A stretch of 64,000 bases of DNA, taken from positions 39,213-103,212 of the forward strand of contig WTGI01000035.1 in the NCBI GenBank assembly GCA_011523635.1, in the 5' to 3' direction. Position 1 is the stretch's first letter; every line of letters begins with the position of its first letter. Below, one piece after another: positions 38,663 to 47,895 of this stretch. The position numbers and the translations under genes were made by a program. The notes under the pieces were generated by a model, which was not told where the DNA came from, ran no database searches, and saw nothing but the letters and a program-made list of their open reading frames with translations. This DNA comes from Acidimicrobiia bacterium. Lineage in GTDB: Bacteria > Actinomycetota > Acidimicrobiia > Spongiisociales > Spongiisociaceae.

Positions 38663-41275
38663 TCAGGACTTTGAAGTCTCCCGCACGATTTCCAGCACCT
38701 CCTCCCCGTACAACTCCAATTTAGTAGGACCGACTCCGCTCACCGCCAGCAACTCCTCCTCGGTCCGCGGCTGACGAACCGCTATCCCCGCGAGGGTTCG
38801 GTTCGAGAACACTATGTAGGCCGGGACATTGTCTTCCTTGGACCTGTCGCGACGCCAGGTCTTGAGCCTTTCGAGCAACTCGGGATCGACCTCCACCGGC
38901 GCTTCGGGTCGCGCCGCCGCGACCGGTGTCCGGGCCGTCGAGACCCGAGCCTCCCGAGGCTGCCGGCCTCGCATCTCGGCCAGAAACCGCGAGGGACGGC
39001 CGGCGTCCGCCAACACCACCGCCTGCCTGCGGGCCCGGGTGATCGCCACGTAGAGGATGCGCCGCTCCTCCTCCAGGTTCTCCGACAGGTCGTGGGGCAT
39101 CAGGCCCCGATCGGTCCCGAAAACGAGCACCCGGTCCCACTCCATGCCCTTGACCCGGTGGACCGTGGAGAGCGTCACACCGTCCCGGACCTCTCCGGCA
39201 CCGCGGTGTCGCGCCAACGCCGCCCGCAGGTCCTCCTCGAATGTTCCCACCTCGCGGTACACGGAGGCGGCGCGGAGGAGCGCCACCAGATCGTCGGCGT
39301 GACCGGCCTTGTCCACCCGGGTCCGGTTCCGATCCAGCAGGTGGGCCGACCGTCCCAGACCGATGACATCGATCAGCCGCCGGAGGACGGGGCCGACCGT
39401 TCCGCTCCTTGCCTTGCCGGCCAGCCCGTCGATGTCGTGAACCCACGTCACCCATGCCTCCGCCTGGCGCCCCTCCAATCCCTCTGCCAGTTCCCGGAGA
39501 TCTTCCAGGGAGTACGCGCTGCGTTGAAGGCGCCGGTCCGCCAGGCGGTTGAGTCCCCGGGAGGGACGGCGGACCGCTTCGAGCAGGTCCAGGCGCCCCA
39601 TCTCCTCCGGTCGGAGCCCGAGGCGTATCCAAGCCAGCGCCGATCTCATGACCGACCGGTCGAGCAGTCCGGGCTCGATCCTGGAGTTCAACGGGAATCC
39701 GGCCCGGTCCAACCCGGCCAGCACGGGGAGGAGAGCTGAATTGACCCGGGACAGCACCGCCACCTTGCCGGGAGGGACCCCTTCCTCCAGCCATCCACGA
39801 ACCCGATCGATCGCCTCCCCGGTCACTTCCGGATCGGGCCGCTCGAGGATTAGGAGGCGGTCGGTCCCGTCCGGGGAGCCGGGCGCCGGCCTAACCGCCT
39901 TCGGCACCCGGACGCGGTTGTGGACGAGGAGATGGTTACCGCCGCCGATCACCGCGGCAGGCGACCGGTAGTTCACTTCCAATGCGTACTCCGCCGCGCC
40001 CGGGAAGAGGCGGTCGAAGTCCACCAGGAAGCGCGGGTCCGCCCCCGCATACCCGTAGATGGTCTGATCGTCGTCCCCCACCCCGAACACGTTGAGACTC
40101 GGCGATGACAGCACCCGGAGCAACAGCACGTAGGCGGGTGTGAGGTCCTGGAACTCGTCGACCAGCAGGTGCCTGCATCGGGCCTGCCAGCGAGCCCGGA
40201 GGTCGGGGTCTCGGAGCAGCAGCTCTATGGCTCGGTAGATCTGCTCGTCGTAGTCCACCAGGCTGTGCCGCTCGAGCCGGTAGCGGTAGCGCCTGAAGAC
40301 CTCCGCGAAGCCCGGGATGTCGTCGCGGCCCTCCTCCACCTCGGCCGGATCCGCCAGTCCCAGGCGGGCGTCCGACAGGGCCTCCAGGTAGGGACCGATC
40401 ACGTCCTTGTTGAGAACGGGCCGGCTCGGCACGAGTCCCCGGAGACGTCCCCGCACCTCTCCTTCGTCGAGGAGGCGGGCGTCCGGAAGCGCTTCCCTGA
40501 CGATCGCCCAACCGAGGGAATGGATGGTCCGGATGTGGACGTCCTGCCTCCCCAGACGCTCCCTCATCTGCGCCGCAGCCCGGTTGTTGTAGGCGACCGC
40601 GGTTACCAGGCCGGGCTCGACCCCGCGGTGGTCGACCAGGTGGGCGAGCCGGGCCAGGAGGGTCCGGGTCTTACCCGATCCGGCGGTGGCGATGATGCGG
40701 GCGGGGCCGGGGCCATGCTCGACGGCCGCCCGCTGGGCGGGATCCAGATCCGGGTCGAGCCTTGCCGGCGAGCCGCCCGGAAGGAGACGGCCTGCCGCGA
40801 CCGACTCGGCATGCACCACGGGCAGGTCGAGCGGCTCCCGGGGGCCTCCGTCAACCCAGGCCGGCTCGCCGTCCCTGAGGACTATGTCGGCGGGCCCACC
40901 CTCGGCGGCGCCCAGCCCGGCGGCCTTGGAACCCCACCACCACACCGGGGTGCCGCTGCGGCAATCCCAGTTGTTGGCCCACACCAGGAAGTGAAGCCGC
41001 TCCCTGAGAATGGTGAAGTCCGTTCCGAGCCGCCACAGCGGGCGCTCCTCTATGACCGGGCGGCGGAGCTTCTCCTGGTCGACAGCCAGCTCGACGGCGA
41101 CATGCTCTCGGGCCGACCAGCCCCGATGCAGCCGGTCCACCGTCCCGGCCAGCAACTCGGGCGAGTCCAGGAGGTCCTGATCCACGCGCACCCTGGGCAG
41201 CCCCTCGATCGGATCGGGGTCGCCGGGGTGGACGACCACCCCGCGCCCCAGCTCTACCGGCCCCGGGAACACCAT
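38663..41275 (-). CDS. UvrD/PcrA-like superfamily 1 helicase with N-terminal extension and HRDC-like C-terminus
   Basis: RIIATAGSGKTRTLLARLAHLV (Walker A), VDEFQDLTPAYVLLL, GVGDDDQTIYGYAGAD, LSTVHRVKGMEWDRVLV, C-terminal HRDC-like segment; about 190 aa precede the motor. Confidence 0.9.
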   Translation of the reverse strand: MVFPGPVELGRGVVVHPGDPDPIEGLPRVRVDQDLLDSPELLAGTVDRLHRGWSAREHVAVELAVDQEKLRRPVIEERPLWRLGTDFTILRERLHFLVWANNWDCRSGTPVWWWGSKAAGLGAAEGGPADIVLRDGEPAWVDGGPREPLDLPVVHAESVAAGRLLPGGSPARLDPDLDPAQRAAVEHGPGPARIIATAGSGKTRTLLARLAHLVDHRGVEPGLVTAVAYNNRAAAQMRERLGRQDVHIRTIHSLGWAIVREALPDARLLDEGEVRGRLRGLVPSRPVLNKDVIGPYLEALSDARLGLADPAEVEEGRDDIPGFAEVFRRYRYRLERHSLVDYDEQIYRAIELLLRDPDLRARWQARCRHLLVDEFQDLTPAYVLLLRVLSSPSLNVFGVGDDDQTIYGYAGADPRFLVDFDRLFPGAAEYALEVNYRSPAAVIGGGNHLLVHNRVRVPKAVRPAPGSPDGTDRLLILERPDPEVTGEAIDRVRGWLEEGVPPGKVAVLSRVNSALLPVLAGLDRAGFPLNSRIEPGLLDRSVMRSALAWIRLGLRPEEMGRLDLLEAVRRPSRGLNRLADRRLQRSAYSLEDLRELAEGLEGRQAEAWVTWVHDIDGLAGKARSGTVGPVLRRLIDVIGLGRSAHLLDRNRTRVDKAGHADDLVALLRAASVYREVGTFEEDLRAALARHRGAGEVRDGVTLSTVHRVKGMEWDRVLVFGTDRGLMPHDLSENLEEERRILYVAITRARRQAVVLADAGRPSRFLAEMRGRQPREARVSTARTPVAAARPEAPVEVDPELLERLKTWRRDRSKEDNVPAYIVFSNRTLAGIAVRQPRTEEELLAVSGVGPTKLELYGEEVLEIVRETSKS

Positions 41276-41305
41276 GTCGACAACGTACCACCCGACGGTG
41301 ACACG

Positions 41306-42067
41306 TCAGCGGTGGCGCACCGCGCGAGCCGTGGCCCGGAAGTAGCCGACATTGCGGCAGACGGTGCGCCCCACCCGCCACTCCTGTGCCTGGGGTTGGT
41401 GGATGTCTCCGAAGTAGTGGTACCGGGGCCGGTGGGTCGCCAGGTAGTCCAGCACCACGGGGGACGACCGCTCCAGCATGCCCGTCACCACGTCCCGGCG
41501 GAGCGGCGCCACCGAGGGGGCGACATGGGTGCACAGGATGTCCACCCGTCCCAGGGCGTCCAGCTTGGCGGCCATGGCCTCGTGCGACACCTCGCCCCGG
41601 GCCCTCGCCGGGGTGGGCACCCCTCCCCCGGCGAACCCGACCGAGTAGCCCTCGATCTCGACCACCTCGCCGTCCACCAGCATGACCTCATCCGCCAGCG
41701 CGGTCGCCATCTCCTCCGGCCAGTCCACGTTGCCGTATATCACGTAGGCCTGCGCGGCGGGGAGCAGGGCCCGGCGCGCCGCCCTGTACTGGCGGCGTAC
41801 CTCGGCCCGGATGCGCTCGGCCAGGTCAGACTCCCGTCCCTCCTGGACGCGGCGCCACAGCCTCCGGTTGGCCGGCCAGTCGCCGGTCCTTCGGTTACGG
41901 ATGAACTCGCGGGCGTACTCGGGACCGTACACCTCGGCGGCGATCCCCCGGCCGGTGCGGTAGTCCACGAAGTTGAGCAGATCCCCGAGCACCAGGAGAG
42001 GGCCTCCACGCGAGGCAACCCGGGCCAACTCGGTGAAAGCCCCATGGACGTCGCTGACGATCAGCAC
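41306..42067 (-). CDS. metallophosphoesterase
   Basis: MLIVSDVHGAF, LVLGDLLNFVDY, VIYGNVDWPE, YHYFGDIHQP. Confidence 0.85.
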   Translation of the reverse strand: MLIVSDVHGAFTELARVASRGGPLLVLGDLLNFVDYRTGRGIAAEVYGPEYAREFIRNRRTGDWPANRRLWRRVQEGRESDLAERIRAEVRRQYRAARRALLPAAQAYVIYGNVDWPEEMATALADEVMLVDGEVVEIEGYSVGFAGGGVPTPARARGEVSHEAMAAKLDALGRVDILCTHVAPSVAPLRRDVVTGMLERSSPVVLDYLATHRPRYHYFGDIHQPQAQEWRVGRTVCRNVGYFRATARAVRHR

Positions 42068-42143
42068 CGACCACCACGATCATGACGACGCCTCGGCCCG
42101 TCGGCCGCAAGCCTTCGATCGGGCGGGAGGAGCATGGCGACAG

Positions 42144-42190
42144 GCTAGTTGAGTAGTCACTAGTTGCTAGTTGCCAGCTTCTAGTTGATG
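42144..42190. repeat. degenerate TAGTTGC-type 7-bp repeat tract
   Basis: ggctagttgagtagtcactagttgctagttgccagcttctagttgatg. Confidence 0.5.
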
Positions 42191-42261
42191 TTAAAGTTAA
42201 CTGACGACCAACGGCTGATCACAACACCTTGGAAACACTCGTCTGGAGGTGGCCGGATCGG

Positions 42262-42282
42262 CGCCCAATCTATGATTGGCGC
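42262..42282 (+). promoter_or_regulatory. inverted repeat over the ilvD -10 region
   Basis: CGCC(C)AATC-TAT-GATTGGCG; contains TATGAT 8 nt before the ilvD ATG. Confidence 0.5.
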
Positions 42283-42284
42283 GC

Positions 42285-43967
42285 ATGGAAACAGCTATAA
42301 ACCGAGTCAGCAGACGGATAACCCAGGAACGCTCGCAGGGCGGCTCGCAGGCCATGCTCTACGCCACCGGCCTCACGCCCGGCGACATGTCGAAGGCCCA
42401 GGTCGGGATCGCCTCCATGTGGTACGAGGGCAACAGCTGCAACATGCATCTGGACGAGTTGGCCGCCCAGACCAAGCTGGGGGTCACCGAGGCCGGCCTG
42501 GTGGGCATGCGTTTCAACACCATCGGGGTGTCGGACGGGATGTCGATGGGGACCGACGGCATGTCCTACTCGCTCCAGTCGAGGGACCTCATCGCCGACT
42601 CCATCGAGACCGTCATGAGCGCCCAGTGGTACGACGCCAACATCTCGATCCCGGGCTGTGACAAGAACATGCCGGGGGCGGTCATGGCGATGGCCCGTCT
42701 CGACCGTCCGGCGCTGATGATCTACGGGGGCACCATCCGGGCCGGCGTGAACCGCCACGGCAACCCGATCGACATCGTGTCGGCCTTCCAGTCCTACGGC
42801 GAGGCCATCGCCGGCCGCCTGAGCGAGGACGATCGGCTCGACGTGGTCCGCAACGCCTGCCCCGGCGCCGGCGCCTGCGGGGGCATGTACACGGCCAACA
42901 CGATGGCCGTGGCGATCGAGGCACTGGGGATGAGCCTCCCCTACAGCTCCTCGACTCCGGCAACCGACCCGGGCAAGGCGGACGAGTGCCGGGCGGCGGG
43001 TACGGCCATCCGCAGGCTTCTCGAGGAGGACATCCGCCCCAGCGACATCATGACCCGGGCGGCGTTCGAGAACGCCATGGTCATCACGATGGTGCTGGGC
43101 GGCTCCACCAACGCGGTGCTGCACCTGATGGCCATGGCCCACTCAGCCGGGGTCGATCTGGACATCGAGGACTTCCAGCCGGTCAGCGACCGCATCCCCT
43201 ACCTGGGCGACCTCAAGCCCTCCGGCCGGTACGTGATGGAGGACCTGCATGAGGTGGGAGGGACGCCGGCGGTGCTGAGGATGCTGCTGGAACGGGGCGC
43301 CATCGATGGCGACTGCCTGACCGTGACCGGCCGGACCATGGCCGAGAACCTCGCCGACCTGCCGGGCCTGGCGGAGGGACAGCTGGTGATCGCTCCCTGG
43401 GACAGCCCGGTGAAGGACTCCGGCCACATCCAGATCCTCCGGGGCAACCTGGCCCCCGAAGGGGCGGTCGCCAAGATAACCGGCAAGGAAGGCCTCTCCT
43501 TCACGGGCACTGCCCTGCCTTACGACAGCGAGGAGGACATGCTGGCCGCCCTCGAGCGGGGCGAGATCGGACCTGGCACGGTGATCATCATCCGCTACGA
43601 GGGCCCGAAGGGCGGGCCGGGCATGCCCGAGATGCTCACCCCCACCTCGGCCATCATGGGCGCCGGTCTGGGCCAGGACGTCGCCCTCATAACCGACGGC
43701 CGCTTCTCGGGCGGCTCCCACGGTTTCATCATGGGCCATGTCTGCCCCGAGGCCCAGGAGGGCGGCCCGATCGCGCTGGTAGAACCCGGAGATCGGATCT
43801 CGATAGACGCGGTCGCCCGGACCATCACCCTCGACGTGTCCGAGGCCGAACTGGCCGACCGCCGGGCGGCCTGGACGCCGCCGCCGCTCAAGGCCACTCG
43901 GGGCACCCTGGCCCGCTACATCCGGACGGTGTCAACAGCAAGCACCGGATGCGTGACCGACGCCTGA
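42285..43967 (+). CDS. ilvD: dihydroxy-acid dehydratase
   Basis: [64 protein letters not shown]. Confidence 0.97.
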   Translation: METAINRVSRRITQERSQGGSQAMLYATGLTPGDMSKAQVGIASMWYEGNSCNMHLDELAAQTKLGVTEAGLVGMRFNTIGVSDGMSMGTDGMSYSLQSRDLIADSIETVMSAQWYDANISIPGCDKNMPGAVMAMARLDRPALMIYGGTIRAGVNRHGNPIDIVSAFQSYGEAIAGRLSEDDRLDVVRNACPGAGACGGMYTANTMAVAIEALGMSLPYSSSTPATDPGKADECRAAGTAIRRLLEEDIRPSDIMTRAAFENAMVITMVLGGSTNAVLHLMAMAHSAGVDLDIEDFQPVSDRIPYLGDLKPSGRYVMEDLHEVGGTPAVLRMLLERGAIDGDCLTVTGRTMAENLADLPGLAEGQLVIAPWDSPVKDSGHIQILRGNLAPEGAVAKITGKEGLSFTGTALPYDSEEDMLAALERGEIGPGTVIIIRYEGPKGGPGMPEMLTPTSAIMGAGLGQDVALITDGRFSGGSHGFIMGHVCPEAQEGGPIALVEPGDRISIDAVARTITLDVSEAELADRRAAWTPPPLKATRGTLARYIRTVSTASTGCVTDA

Positions 43968-43978
43968 AGGTCTAGTCG

Positions 43979-44344
43979 CTATTCGGCCGGGGGTGTCTCG
44001 CTGTCCACGATGCCGACCACCACGCCGGCCGGGTCCGAGAACACGGCAAAGGTCACCGCGCCGGGAATGCTCGTCACCGGCATGACGACCCCGGCTCCGG
44101 CGGCCACCGCCCGGTCCAGGTAGCCCTGGATGTCGTCGACCTCGATGTAGATCATCACCTGGTTCTCCCCGGTGGGCGAGGCTTCGATACCGCCGTTGAT
44201 CCCCGTCTCGGCGCCGGTGTTCACGAGGCCGTACTCCATCTCTGTCGCCAACTCGATCTGCCATCCGAAGACTTCCCTGAAGAATTCCCGGCTCTTCCCG
44301 GGCTCCGTGGACTGGATCTCGAAGTGGACTACGGGGTTGGGCAT
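43979..44344 (-). CDS. VOC/glyoxalase-family protein
   Basis: PVVHFEIQSTEPGKSREFFREVFGWQ; AVFSDPAGVVVGIV. Confidence 0.85.
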   Translation of the reverse strand: MPNPVVHFEIQSTEPGKSREFFREVFGWQIELATEMEYGLVNTGAETGINGGIEASPTGENQVMIYIEVDDIQGYLDRAVAAGAGVVMPVTSIPGAVTFAVFSDPAGVVVGIVDSETPPAE

Positions 44345-44429
44345 GGCATCCTCCTGCGCGTCGTACGTGAGTGGCCGGAGAGCCACGGTAGCGCAGCGAA
44401 CGACCTACGCCGGTAGCGTAGGCAGCGGC

Positions 44430-44651
44430 ATGCGAAGCGTCAGCAATCTTCTGATAATCGGGGGGTTGATCGCCATCGCGGCCGGGCTGGCGGCCCGGTT
44501 CGGGTTGCTCTCGTGGTTCGGCAACCTGCCGGGCGACATCCGCCGGGTCGGGGACCGGTCGGTGGTGTACATCCCGCTCACCTCGATGCTGGTGGCGAGC
44601 CTGCTGCTGACCATCGTGGTCAACCTGGCGGGCCGCTTCTTCCGCGGATAG
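44430..44651 (+). CDS. DUF2905-like small membrane protein
   Basis: LLIIGGLIAIAAGLAARFGLLSWFGNLPGDIRR...VYIPLTSMLVASLLLTIV. Confidence 0.8.
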   Translation: MRSVSNLLIIGGLIAIAAGLAARFGLLSWFGNLPGDIRRVGDRSVVYIPLTSMLVASLLLTIVVNLAGRFFRG

Positions 44652-44717
44652 GCGCTACCCAGCGCGCGGTTGCGTCTAGGGCGCGGCGCGATCGGAGAGC
44701 GACGTCAGGGCCTCGCC

Positions 44718-45959
44718 TCAGCCGTTGAGCGCCCAGGCGGCGAGGGCTTCGCTCCACAGGCCCAGCGATCCGGCCCGCTGTGCTCCCTCCCGGACCTCGC
44801 GATCGCTCGAGAACACCACCGCGGAGGCGCCCAAGCCCCCGGCCAGGTCGATCAGCTCGTCGTCGGCCTTCCACCCTTCACGCGTGTACCTGACCTCGAT
44901 CCCGTTGGGCAGGGTCTCGGCACTCGTCTCGCTTGCCCGGCCCGAGTCCCACACCACAGTGATCCGGGGGCGCCCCTTGGCCCGGACCTTCAACTCGGCG
45001 AGGTCGTTCTGCAGGCGATCCCGTATCTCGGGCTGGCTGAACCGATGGGGCGGGTACATCTTGGCGGTCACGTTGTAGCCGTCCACCAGCAGGACGAAGG
45101 GCCGGTCCAATTCGATCAACCACTCGACCGCTTGGGGGCTGTCGGGCGCCACCCCGGCCGGTAGGGCAAGCGGCTCCGAGCCGGAGGGAACCGGCTCCAT
45201 CACGACAGGATCCGGTCCCGGGAAGAAGGCCTGCACCACCTCATCCAGCCGCCGCGCCGCCTCCACCTCGTCCATGTCGGCCCACACGTTCGGCGCCTCC
45301 GTGCGGGCAGGCGGGGCATGCTCGATCCGCCGCTCCCGCTCCAGGTCCCGGCGCGTCTCGGCGAGGCGTCGCGCCGCCTCCTCCAGCTCGGCGCGGGCCG
45401 CCTCGAGCTCAGCCGCCAGCCGGCGGTTGTCCCTTCTCAGCCGATCGCAGGTTTCGATGAGCTCCGGTTCCACCGTGGATCGGGCCTCTTCCCATGCCTT
45501 TTCCACCCGGCGCTCGGCCTCGCGCATGGCTTCCTCCGCGTTCTCACGGGCTTGCCGGGCGTCGCCCTTCCACTTCTTCAACTCCGACTCCAACTCGCCG
45601 ATCCGCTGCTCGTGGCGTTCGATCCGAGCCGAGTTCCAGGCGTCGCGGAGGTCGCGGCGGATCCGCTCCAGCCGGTCCTCCCAGCCGTCCGGGCGCAGCA
45701 GGAAGAGCGCCGCCGCCTGCTCGTGGGGATCGTCGCCGTCCTCCGAACCGTCGAAGTCCTCTGCTACCTGCTCGCGCAACCACTCGTCATCGTCGATCTC
45801 CTTGAGGAGAAGCTTCTCGAGGGGCGCTGGCAGCCGCTGTCCCGTGCTCTGCGCGACCCGATGCATCGACCGCGGCACGTCGCGCCACTCCATGTCCCTC
45901 AGGGTCTCGCGGGCGGCCTCGACCACTTGGCGGAGGAGTCGGCGTTCCGGTTTGCGCAT
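44718..45959 (-). CDS. NYN-domain (YacP-like) putative RNase with long coiled-coil N-terminus
   Basis: C-terminal FVLLVDGYNVTAKMYPP...ITVVWDSG...ADDELIDLAGGLGASAVVFSSDREVREGA; Glu/Arg-rich coiled coil before it. Confidence 0.85.
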   Translation of the reverse strand: MRKPERRLLRQVVEAARETLRDMEWRDVPRSMHRVAQSTGQRLPAPLEKLLLKEIDDDEWLREQVAEDFDGSEDGDDPHEQAAALFLLRPDGWEDRLERIRRDLRDAWNSARIERHEQRIGELESELKKWKGDARQARENAEEAMREAERRVEKAWEEARSTVEPELIETCDRLRRDNRRLAAELEAARAELEEAARRLAETRRDLERERRIEHAPPARTEAPNVWADMDEVEAARRLDEVVQAFFPGPDPVVMEPVPSGSEPLALPAGVAPDSPQAVEWLIELDRPFVLLVDGYNVTAKMYPPHRFSQPEIRDRLQNDLAELKVRAKGRPRITVVWDSGRASETSAETLPNGIEVRYTREGWKADDELIDLAGGLGASAVVFSSDREVREGAQRAGSLGLWSEALAAWALNG

Positions 45960-45965
45960 TCCCCA

Positions 45966-46049
45966 ATCGTAAGCAGGAAGCGGACCGCTATGTCAACGCC
46001 GACATATATCGCCACAAATGTTGACATCACGGCCCGCATGCTCCATACT
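45966..46049. promoter_or_regulatory. divergent promoter pair NYN gene / ilvB leader
   Basis: + strand TTGACA (46021-46026)-17 bp-CATACT (46044-46049). Minus strand TTGACA (45996-45991)-19 bp-TACGAT (45971-45966), 6 nt from the NYN ATG; the two -35s form TGTCAAC-N22-GTTGACA. Confidence 0.75.
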
Positions 46050-46059
46050 TCGGCATCTC

Positions 46060-46095
46060 ATGACCGGCCGCAGCCTCGTACTAGTACTTATGTAG
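46060..46095 (+). CDS. ilvB leader peptide MTGRSLVLVLM
   Basis: ATG ACC GGC CGC AGC CTC GTA CTA GTA CTT ATG TAG, Leu/Val-rich, 10 nt after the -10, followed by a terminator. Confidence 0.8.
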   Translation: MTGRSLVLVLM

Positions 46096-46152
46096 CGCAC
46101 CGTCGCAACGCGACGTGTGCGCTCAGGCCCTCCATCCCGGAGGGCTTTCTGT
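46095..46152 (+). promoter_or_regulatory. ilvB transcription attenuator (two hairpins, second terminator-like)
   Basis: GCGCACCGTCGC-AAC-GCGACG(T)GTGCGC at 46095-46122, then GCCCTCC-ATCCC-GGAGGGC followed by TTTCTGT at 46127-46152. Confidence 0.8.
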
Positions 46153-46194
46153 ATGAGGGCACCACAGGAACCAGCGAGACCAGCAAGGAAGCAG

Positions 46195-47895
46195 ATGGGC
46201 ATGATCACCGGCGCAGAGATACTGATCAAAGCACTCGAATACCAGGAGGTCGACACCGCCTTCGGCATCCCTGGCGGCGCCATCCTCCCCGCCTACGACC
46301 CGTTGCTCGACGCCGGATTCCGCCATATCCTCGCCCGCCACGAGCAGGGCGCCGGCCACATGGCCGAGGGCTACGCCTGGGCTACCGGGAAGGTCGGAGT
46401 GGCCATCGCCACCTCGGGTCCCGGCGCCACCAACCTGGTCACCCCGCTGGCGGACGCACTGATGGACTCGGTGCCCATAGTGGCAATCACCGGACAGGTG
46501 CCCACCCACGCCGTCGGTAACGACGCCTTCCAGGAGGCGCACACCACCGGCATCACCATGCCGGCCACCAAGCACAACTACTTCGTCACCCGCGCCGAGG
46601 AGATCGCCCAGACCGTCGCCGAGGCCTTCCACCTGGCGTCGACCGGACGTCCCGGGCCGGTGCTGGTCGATATCCCCAAGGACGTGCTCAACGCCCGCGT
46701 GCCATGGCGCGATCCGGAGCCGGTGGCCATGCCGGGATACCGTCCCACCGTCTCCCCCCACCCCCGCCGGGTGCGGGAGGCCATCCGGCTCATCGAGAGC
46801 GCGGAACGCCCCGTTCTCTACGTCGGGGGCGGCATCATCAAGGCGGGAGCGAGCGAGGCCCTGACCGCCTTCGCCCGCATGACGAACATGCCGGTCATCA
46901 CCACCCTGATGGGCCGGGGCGCCATCTCCGATCGCAATCCCAACACCCTGGGAATGCCGGGGATGCACGGCCTCTACGCCGCCACCACCGCCATGCAGAA
47001 GGCCGATCTGCTGGTGGCAATCGGCGTGCGCTTCGACGACCGGGTCACCGGAGATCCCGACGCCTTCGCTCCCTTCGCCAAGGTGATACATGCCGACATC
47101 GATCCGGCCGAGATCGGGAAGGTGCGCGCTCCGGAGGTTCCGATCGTCGGTGACGCCCGCCTGATTCTGGAGGCGATGTGCGAGCGCTGGGGAGACACGC
47201 CGACCCCGGAACTGGAGAAGTGGTGGACCACCATCAGGACGTGGCAGGAACGGCACCCGCTCCGCTTCGAGCAGCAGGCCGACGGTCCGCTGAAGCCCCA
47301 GCACGTGATCAGCCGCCTGCGGGACCGGGCGGACGATGACGCCATCGTCGTGTCGGGTGTGGGGCAGCATCAGATGTGGGCCTCCCAGTACTGGCGTTTC
47401 GACCAGCCCCGCCACTGGATCAACTCCGGCGGGCTAGGCACCATGGGGTTCGCAGTGCCGGCGGCCATCGGCGCCAAGGCCGGCATGCCCGACCAGCAGG
47501 TGATCGCCGTGGACGGAGACGGCTGCTTCCAGATGACCGTCCAGGAGCTGATAACCGCCGCCTACGAGCGGATCCCCATCAAGGTGGCCTTGTTCAACAA
47601 CGCTGCGCACGGCATGGTCCGCCAGTGGCAACGCCTCTTCTACAACGAGCGGTTCTCCGCCTCCGACCTCGGTCAACAGCTCCCGGACTACCCGAAGCTG
47701 GCCGAGTCCATGGGTTGCGCGGGGCTGCGCGCCACCCGGGTGGACGAGGTGGACCACGTGATCGAGACCATGATCGAGATCGACGACCGGCCGGTGGTGG
47801 CCGAGTTCGTGGTGGACCGTGACGAGATGGTCTTCCCGATGGTGCCCGCCGGCGGGTCCAACGACATCGTTCTCAACGGACCGGAGGATCTGTGA
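46195..47895 (+). CDS. ilvB: acetolactate synthase large subunit
   Basis: AFGIPGGAILPAYDPLL, RHEQGAGHMAEGYAWATGKVGVAIATSGPGATN, GDGCFQMTVQEL, NNAAHGMVRQWQRLFYNERFS. Confidence 0.96.
   Translation: MGMITGAEILIKALEYQEVDTAFGIPGGAILPAYDPLLDAGFRHILARHEQGAGHMAEGYAWATGKVGVAIATSGPGATNLVTPLADALMDSVPIVAITGQVPTHAVGNDAFQEAHTTGITMPATKHNYFVTRAEEIAQTVAEAFHLASTGRPGPVLVDIPKDVLNARVPWRDPEPVAMPGYRPTVSPHPRRVREAIRLIESAERPVLYVGGGIIKAGASEALTAFARMTNMPVITTLMGRGAISDRNPNTLGMPGMHGLYAATTAMQKADLLVAIGVRFDDRVTGDPDAFAPFAKVIHADIDPAEIGKVRAPEVPIVGDARLILEAMCERWGDTPTPELEKWWTTIRTWQERHPLRFEQQADGPLKPQHVISRLRDRADDDAIVVSGVGQHQMWASQYWRFDQPRHWINSGGLGTMGFAVPAAIGAKAGMPDQQVIAVDGDGCFQMTVQELITAAYERIPIKVALFNNAAHGMVRQWQRLFYNERFSASDLGQQLPDYPKLAESMGCAGLRATRVDEVDHVIETMIEIDDRPVVAEFVVDRDEMVFPMVPAGGSNDIVLNGPEDL

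Noticed and set aside
40169-42085. 638-aa + strand ORF over the helicase and phosphoesterase
   Set aside because: Antisense shadow of two well-supported minus-strand genes.
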